Shown here one piece after another: positions 47,398 through 48,964 of a stretch of 48,964 nt of DNA. The position numbers and the translations under genes are program-made. Position 1 is the stretch's first letter. Every line of letters starts with the position of its first letter. The notes under the pieces were generated by a model, which was given only the letters and a program-made list of their open reading frames with translations, did no database searches and was not told the DNA's origin. Location of the stretch: positions 1 through 48,964 of IMG/VR virus record IMGVR_UViG_3300035178_000013, one strand, 5' to 3'. This DNA comes from a virus.

Positions 47398-48125
47398 GCT
47401 CGCCGGATCGCGTCGTCGCCATGGTGACCACCGTCCGCCAGTGGCTCGACCCCTACACCAACGCCGACGGCTACACCCGGAAGAGCGCGGTCCAAGTCGC
47501 GACCGGTACTGGGCTGCCGCTCGAGGACGTGACCCTCGCCCTCAATGCGATGCGGACCGCGGGCGAGATCACCCACCGTCACGGCTACCGGGGCATCCGG
47601 ATCCTGTTCGAGGACCAGCGGCCGAAGCTCAACGGGATGAGCGGAGCCGGCCACATCATCAGCCGGGTTCGGCCCCGAACCCGGGGCCCGGCGGGACCGG
47701 TCCGGGTCCGTCGATTGCCACCGCCGCAGGGCATCGGGCGGCCGTCGAAGTTCTACGCATGGCTCCGGGTCCAGCCGCCCGGCGAGGACGGGTGGATCCC
47801 GATCACCATGGACGACCTCTCCCGGTTCGACAAGAAGCCCCAGCGCGGCAGCGTGGGGGCCACCGTGGCGAGCTGGATGAACCGGCACCCCGAGGTAGAC
47901 CGGCGCTATACTGGTCCTTCAGGGAACCGGACCCTTTGGCTGCGGTTCGCACAAGACCGACCGGAGCCGATCGTGACCCCCGAACCGACCCGTGAGGACG
48001 TCGAGGCCGTGACAGCCGAGCTGTCGCAACCATCGGTCAGCGTCCATCTGCATGTCACTCTACCCAGCCACTGGACACCCAGCGAGATGGCCGAGTTCGT
48101 CCGGAAGGTCCGCGATGAAGCCTGA
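47394..48125 (+). CDS. Winged-helix early protein
   Basis: A 243-residue protein starting at GTG 47394 (GTGA overlap). Residues 1-80 contain a winged-helix-like unit (TRKSAVQVATGTGLPLEDVT, LNAMRTAGEITHRHGYRGIR). A second possible unit (WIPITMDDLSRFDKKPQRGS, VASWMNRHPE) follows a basic linker. It may regulate early genes or bind replication DNA. A degenerate operator (47894-47912) lies within it. Confidence 0.6.
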   Translation: MSSPDRVVAMVTTVRQWLDPYTNADGYTRKSAVQVATGTGLPLEDVTLALNAMRTAGEITHRHGYRGIRILFEDQRPKLNGMSGAGHIISRVRPRTRGPAGPVRVRRLPPPQGIGRPSKFYAWLRVQPPGEDGWIPITMDDLSRFDKKPQRGSVGATVASWMNRHPEVDRRYTGPSGNRTLWLRFAQDRPEPIVTPEPTREDVEAVTAELSQPSVSVHLHVTLPSHWTPSEMAEFVRKVRDEA

Positions 48126-48351
48126 GCCTCGACGCAACGCCATGCTCCGAGCCGTCCGGCCTCGGCCCATCTTCTCGATGTTGTCGTCGGACGGGCAGAG
48201 CCACTACATCCTCGTCGTCAACGGGGACGGGGAGATCGCCTGCAACTGCCCCGCCGGCGAGTTCCGGGTCTCGTGCAAGCATGTTCGCCGGACCCGGGCC
48301 TCGATCCGGCGTCGGCTGCAGGAGCTGGAGCGGATGGCCCGGCGTGGGTGA
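48115..48351 (+). CDS. SWIM zinc-finger protein
   Basis: A 78-residue protein starting at ATG 48115. ACNCPAGEFRVSCKHVRR is a SWIM motif (CxC-x-n-CxH) that binds zinc and DNA or protein. A helical basic tail follows (RASIRRRLQELERMARR). SWIM proteins of the Shu2/SWS1 type assist recombinases, so association with the adjacent nuclease and the Sak4-like protein is a reasonable inference. Confidence 0.75.
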   Translation: MKPEPRRNAMLRAVRPRPIFSMLSSDGQSHYILVVNGDGEIACNCPAGEFRVSCKHVRRTRASIRRRLQELERMARRG

Positions 48352-48964
48352 GGTTCGCTGCACCGACCTGACCCACGGCTCGTACTCCGCCGACAGCCGG
48401 TACGACACCTGCACCTACCTCGGCTCCCGGGTCGAGGCCGGCGCGGTCGAGATCCGGATGGGCCCTGACGGGATCGTGGGTCGGATCGTCGACGGCTACC
48501 TGTCGTCGCTGGTGGTGGGGGAGATCCCCCGTCCGCTGGAGCTGACCATCGAGGACGAGGTCCGCCCGCTGGGGGAGCTGGTCGACCACCTCTATCCCCG
48601 GGACGAGATGTTGACCAAGGCCCACGCGCTGGTCGCGCTGGCGATCGACGAAGTGCTGCCGTCCTACGGGCAGGTGTTCAAGAGCCAGCTCGAGATCCAC
48701 TGGGAGCACCCCGCTGGATCGATCCGCCATGCCCACCTCGACCTGCTGCTGATGGACGGCGACGTCATCGACTGGAAGACCGCCAAGCAGCGGCTGGGCA
48801 ACCGAGCCGCCGACCTGTCGGTCCAGCTCACCGAGTACGCCTGTGCCTACCGGTCGGTCGCCGGGGAGCTGCCGCGGCGGGTCATCCTCGACGGCCTGAT
48901 CTATGCCAACCCGCCGTCCGACGTGAAGCTGTGGCGGCCCAACGCGAAGAAGCCGTGGTGGGAC
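48344..48964 (+). CDS. Cas4/RecB-like PD-(D/E)XK exonuclease (N-terminal part, partial)
   Basis: A 207-residue open frame from GTG 48344 running off the window. The nuclease core has HAHLDLLLMDGDVIDWKTAK, matching the D...(D/E)xK metal-binding signature, then a QLTEYACAYR helix typical of the family. The C-terminal Cys cluster is missing here but present at 1-137. Joining the ends directly puts the two pieces in different frames, so some bases are lacking. It would resect double-stranded ends for Sak4-type annealing. Confidence 0.78.
   Translation, partial: MGEVRCTDLTHGSYSADSRYDTCTYLGSRVEAGAVEIRMGPDGIVGRIVDGYLSSLVVGEIPRPLELTIEDEVRPLGELVDHLYPRDEMLTKAHALVALAIDEVLPSYGQVFKSQLEIHWEHPAGSIRHAHLDLLLMDGDVIDWKTAKQRLGNRAADLSVQLTEYACAYRSVAGELPRRVILDGLIYANPPSDVKLWRPNAKKPWWD

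Noticed and set aside
47894-47912. Further operator copy AGGTAGA-CCGGC-GCTATAC with TATACT
   Set aside because: One mismatch, inside a coding region, with no usable -35; kept only as a weak site.
1-48964. CRISPR arrays, insertion sequences, integrase or methyltransferase genes
   Set aside because: No regularly spaced repeats, transposase, recombinase catalytic motifs or methylase motifs were seen on either strand.

Overview
The window reads as most of the genome of a tailed siphovirus-type bacteriophage. The DNA is about two-thirds G+C by eye, genes are tightly packed with ATGA/GTGA-type overlaps, GTG starts are common, and several promoters sit so close to start codons that leaderless mRNAs are expected. 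The head and tail gene types fit a phage of a high-GC Gram-positive (actinobacterial) host; the host assignment is inference. I found no integrase, tRNA, CRISPR array or insertion sequence.

Layout. The right end (46.3-49.0 kb) and the left end (0-5.8 kb) look like one early region cut inside a PD-(D/E)XK nuclease gene: its nuclease half ends the window and its Cys-cluster tail opens it, so the source is probably a circular or circularly permuted genome with a short piece missing. The early genes are a small HTH regulator, a SWIM zinc finger, the nuclease, a Sak4-like recombination ATPase, SSB, a helicase loader, a putative replication initiator with origin-like repeats, and many small zinc-binding or membrane proteins. 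At 5.9-10.5 kb are an HNH nuclease, a ParB-like protein, both terminase subunits and a J-domain protein. From 10.7 to 13.6 kb two reverse-strand operons carry eight accessory genes.

The head module (14.0-30 kb) starts with the portal and a MuF protein fused to a HELLH metallopeptidase. It continues with a run of proteins that share short N-terminal tags (QPR-x-GSxxGGQF, QPRDxxGKW or KHDQRxHG types) in front of different enzyme-like domains: two ADP-ribosyltransferases, two JAB/JAMM peptidases, a DUF7178-like protein and a RelA/SpoT-like nucleotidyltransferase. This looks like a capsid-borne effector arsenal and is the main find. A protease-scaffold-capsid fusion and decoration or fibre-like proteins follow. 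The tail module (30.5-44 kb) has connectors, a major tail protein, frameshifted chaperones, an 880-residue tape measure, a hub protein with FN3-like domains and minor tail proteins. The lysis cassette (44-46.2 kb) has a C39-like cysteine peptidase and several holin-like membrane proteins.

Regulation. A palindromic operator of form NNNTAGC-N5-GCTANNN recurs across the genome, usually overlapping TTGACA/TATAGT-type promoters. It sits in front of the HTH regulator, the early operon, both reverse-strand operons, part of the effector cassette and a 60-residue moron-like gene. This points to one phage-encoded regulon, with the 64-residue HTH protein as the first candidate regulator.
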